This document shows, in pieces, positions 63,236 to 64,000 of a stretch of 64,000 bases of DNA. The number at the start of each line of letters is the position of its first letter. The first letter of the stretch is position 1. Source of the stretch: Eubacteriaceae bacterium. Lineage in GTDB: Bacteria; Bacillota; Clostridia; Eubacteriales; Eubacteriaceae. The stretch lies in contig JASGLP010000006.1 in assembly GCA_030156895.1 (NCBI GenBank), positions 1-64,000 of the forward strand, read 5' to 3'. The notes under the pieces are model-generated. The model saw only the letters and a program-made list of their open reading frames with translations. It was not told where the DNA came from and ran no database searches. The position numbers and the translations under genes were made by a program.

Positions 63236-63367
63236 GCTCCGACCAATTGGATTTCGTAGTCCGCGCGCGGATTCGTACAGTTGCCCAATTTGAAATCGCT
63301 AATTATAAACGTTTTTAAGGCAACTGTTCGCCCCGAGGCGGACAACTGAAAAGCCAATTGTCGGTGC
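63236..63367. repeat. Palindromic repeat element (MITE/REP-like)
   Basis: Outer arms CCGACCAATTGG (63239-63250) and CCAATTGTCGG (63354-63364, one base shorter) are inverted. Inner arms ACAGTTGCC (63277-63285) and GGCAACTGT (63319-63327) are also inverted, and GC-rich CCGCGCGCGG lies between. Composition is unlike the AT-rich neighbours. The element is flanked by the 11-bp direct repeat AGATCTGATTT (63199, 63401). No coding frame. The gap 63191-63523 holds only this element, the two hairpins, and the promoter and operator of the next gene. Confidence 0.6.
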
Positions 63368-63400
63368 TCGGGTATTCAAAATAGCTTTGCTTTAAGTCCG

Positions 63401-63430
63401 AGATCTGATTTTTTTCAGGTCTTTTTTTTG
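63401..63430 (+). terminator. Terminator before the GntR gene
   Basis: AGATCTGA / TCAGGTCT (one G-T) with a T loop, followed by TTTTTTT. Confidence 0.75.
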
Positions 63431-63440
63431 CACAAATTTG

Positions 63441-63502
63441 TTGACAGATTGAATAAGATGAGCTACTATCTTATTAGTTAGTTACTTAAGTATCTAACTA
63501 AT
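63441..63502 (+). promoter_or_regulatory. Promoter and operator of the second GntR-ABC operon
   Basis: TTGACA (63441), 17 bases, TACTAT (63464). Just downstream is a 30-bp palindrome (63473-63502) with arms ATTAGTTAG and CTAACTAAT and centre TACTTAAGTA, with one mismatched pair overall. It is placed to block transcription and is a likely autoregulatory site for the regulator encoded next. Confidence 0.85.
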
Positions 63503-63523
63503 TATCTTTCAGGAGGTGGCAAT

Positions 63524-63901
63524 TTGAAGTTGAACTTTGACGATAATAGACCAATTTTTCTCCAGATTGCTGAAGGAATTGAGGATGGTATTTTAACAGA
63601 CGTATTTAAAGAGGGGGAGCAAATTCCATCAATTACAGAAATTTCTGTGACCTATCAAATTAATCCCGCCACAGCATTAAAAGGGATCAATCTTTTGGTT
63701 GAAGAGGAAATAATATTTAAAAAAAGAGGAGTTGGCATGTTTGTTAAAAGTGGTGCTGTTTCAAAACTTGAAGAAAAAAGAAGGAATGAGTTTTTTGAAA
63801 ATTATGTAAAAAAAATGATAGAAGAAGCTGGAAAGTTAAAAATCAGCAAACAAGAAATTGTAGCAATGATTGGTAGGGGGTTTTTAGATAATGAAAATTG
63901 A
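63524..63901 (+). CDS. GntR-family regulator, YtrA subfamily (second)
   Basis: 125 residues, starting at TTG 63524 after AGGAGGTGG. Winged helix with RPIFLQIAEGIEDGIL, EGEQIPSITEISV, INPATALKGINLL and a short C-terminal helical tail. Same plan as the regulator at 17956 but with a different operator, so the two should not cross-regulate. Its stop overlaps the ATG of the ABC gene. Confidence 0.92.
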   Translation: MKLNFDDNRPIFLQIAEGIEDGILTDVFKEGEQIPSITEISVTYQINPATALKGINLLVEEEIIFKKRGVGMFVKSGAVSKLEEKRRNEFFENYVKKMIEEAGKLKISKQEIVAMIGRGFLDNEN

Positions 63902-64000
63902 ATTGAAAGATGTTTCTAAGAAATTTCAGGATACGCAAGCATTAAACAAGGTCAATCTTAACTTTGAAGAAGAAAAAATTTACGGTCTTCTAGGAAGAAA
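63891..64000 (+). CDS. ABC transporter ATP-binding protein, partial
   Basis: Starts at ATG 63891 inside the end of the GntR gene and reads MKIELKDVSKKFQDTQALNK, then VNLNFEEEKIYGLLGR at the window edge. The last residues are the beginning of a Walker A loop. Cut by the window; a permease probably follows, as in the 17.9-19.8 kb module. Confidence 0.85.
   Translation, partial: MKIELKDVSKKFQDTQALNKVNLNFEEEKIYGLLGR

Overview
The window looks like a piece of chromosome from a low-GC anaerobic Firmicute of class Clostridia. The best guess is an acetogen of the Eubacteriaceae such as Acetobacterium. This is an inference from gene content and AT-rich codon use: a tungsten-type aldehyde:ferredoxin oxidoreductase, rubredoxin, PyrK/PyrDB-type dihydroorotate dehydrogenase, short HisG with HisZ, and fused HisIE. 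No species name can be proven from the sequence alone.

Layout. (1) 1-1.7 kb: an IS256-family element with a frameshifted transposase. Its right end abuts the 3' tail of a signal-peptidase-II-like gene. (2) 1.8-4.7 kb: tRNA-Arg, a small Cys-rich protein, and a peroxide-defence pair (2-Cys peroxiredoxin and a thioredoxin reductase fused to an AhpF-like thioredoxin domain). An 8-bp tandem duplication breaks the reductase. (3) 4.9-13.8 kb: an eight-gene minus-strand operon with a sigma-54 promoter and upstream palindromes. Its order is DUF362 protein, AcoR-like activator, lipB, free-standing lipoyl domain, SDR, acyl-AMP ligase fused to a carrier domain, larB, larC. This is the strongest candidate for an undescribed system. 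(4) 14-20.8 kb: a flavoprotein/SCP2/membrane fusion, a phasin-like protein with a UbiB-type kinase, a GntR(YtrA)-ABC module and a ROK glucokinase. (5) 20.9-26.4 kb: rubredoxin, then a polyphosphate operon (degenerate Ppx paralogue, Ppk1, intact Ppx/GppA-HD). (6) 26.5-31.3 kb: a branched-chain amino-acid (Liv) ABC operon whose livH is frameshifted. (7) 31.4-37.5 kb: malQ, hslO, rlmH and a 30-aa membrane peptide in one operon, tRNA-Pro, and a feoA-feoA-feoB operon. (8) 37.7-42.7 kb: bifunctional glutathione synthase gshF, then aldehyde:ferredoxin oxidoreductase with a MoaD-like partner. The last two are bracketed by a 23-bp direct repeat and followed by a probable structured small RNA on the minus strand. 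(9) 42.8-50.3 kb: the histidine operon hisZGDCBHAF-IE. (10) 50.5-56.7 kb: a PAS/degenerate-GGDEF sensor, a HAD phosphatase, ksgA with an ABC exporter pair, and an FAH-family hydrolase. (11) 56.8-62.5 kb: the pyrimidine operon pyrBICFKDE behind a terminator-like leader hairpin. (12) 62.6-64 kb: a DJ-1/PfpI protein, a palindromic repeat element, and the start of a second GntR-ABC module cut by the window edge.

Most of the window is housekeeping in orderly operons (his, pyr, liv, feo, polyphosphate). Three genes have broken frames (transposase, thioredoxin-reductase fusion, livH), so a reader should decide whether these are real mutations or sequence errors. All function calls rest on motifs recognised by eye; no database search was run.
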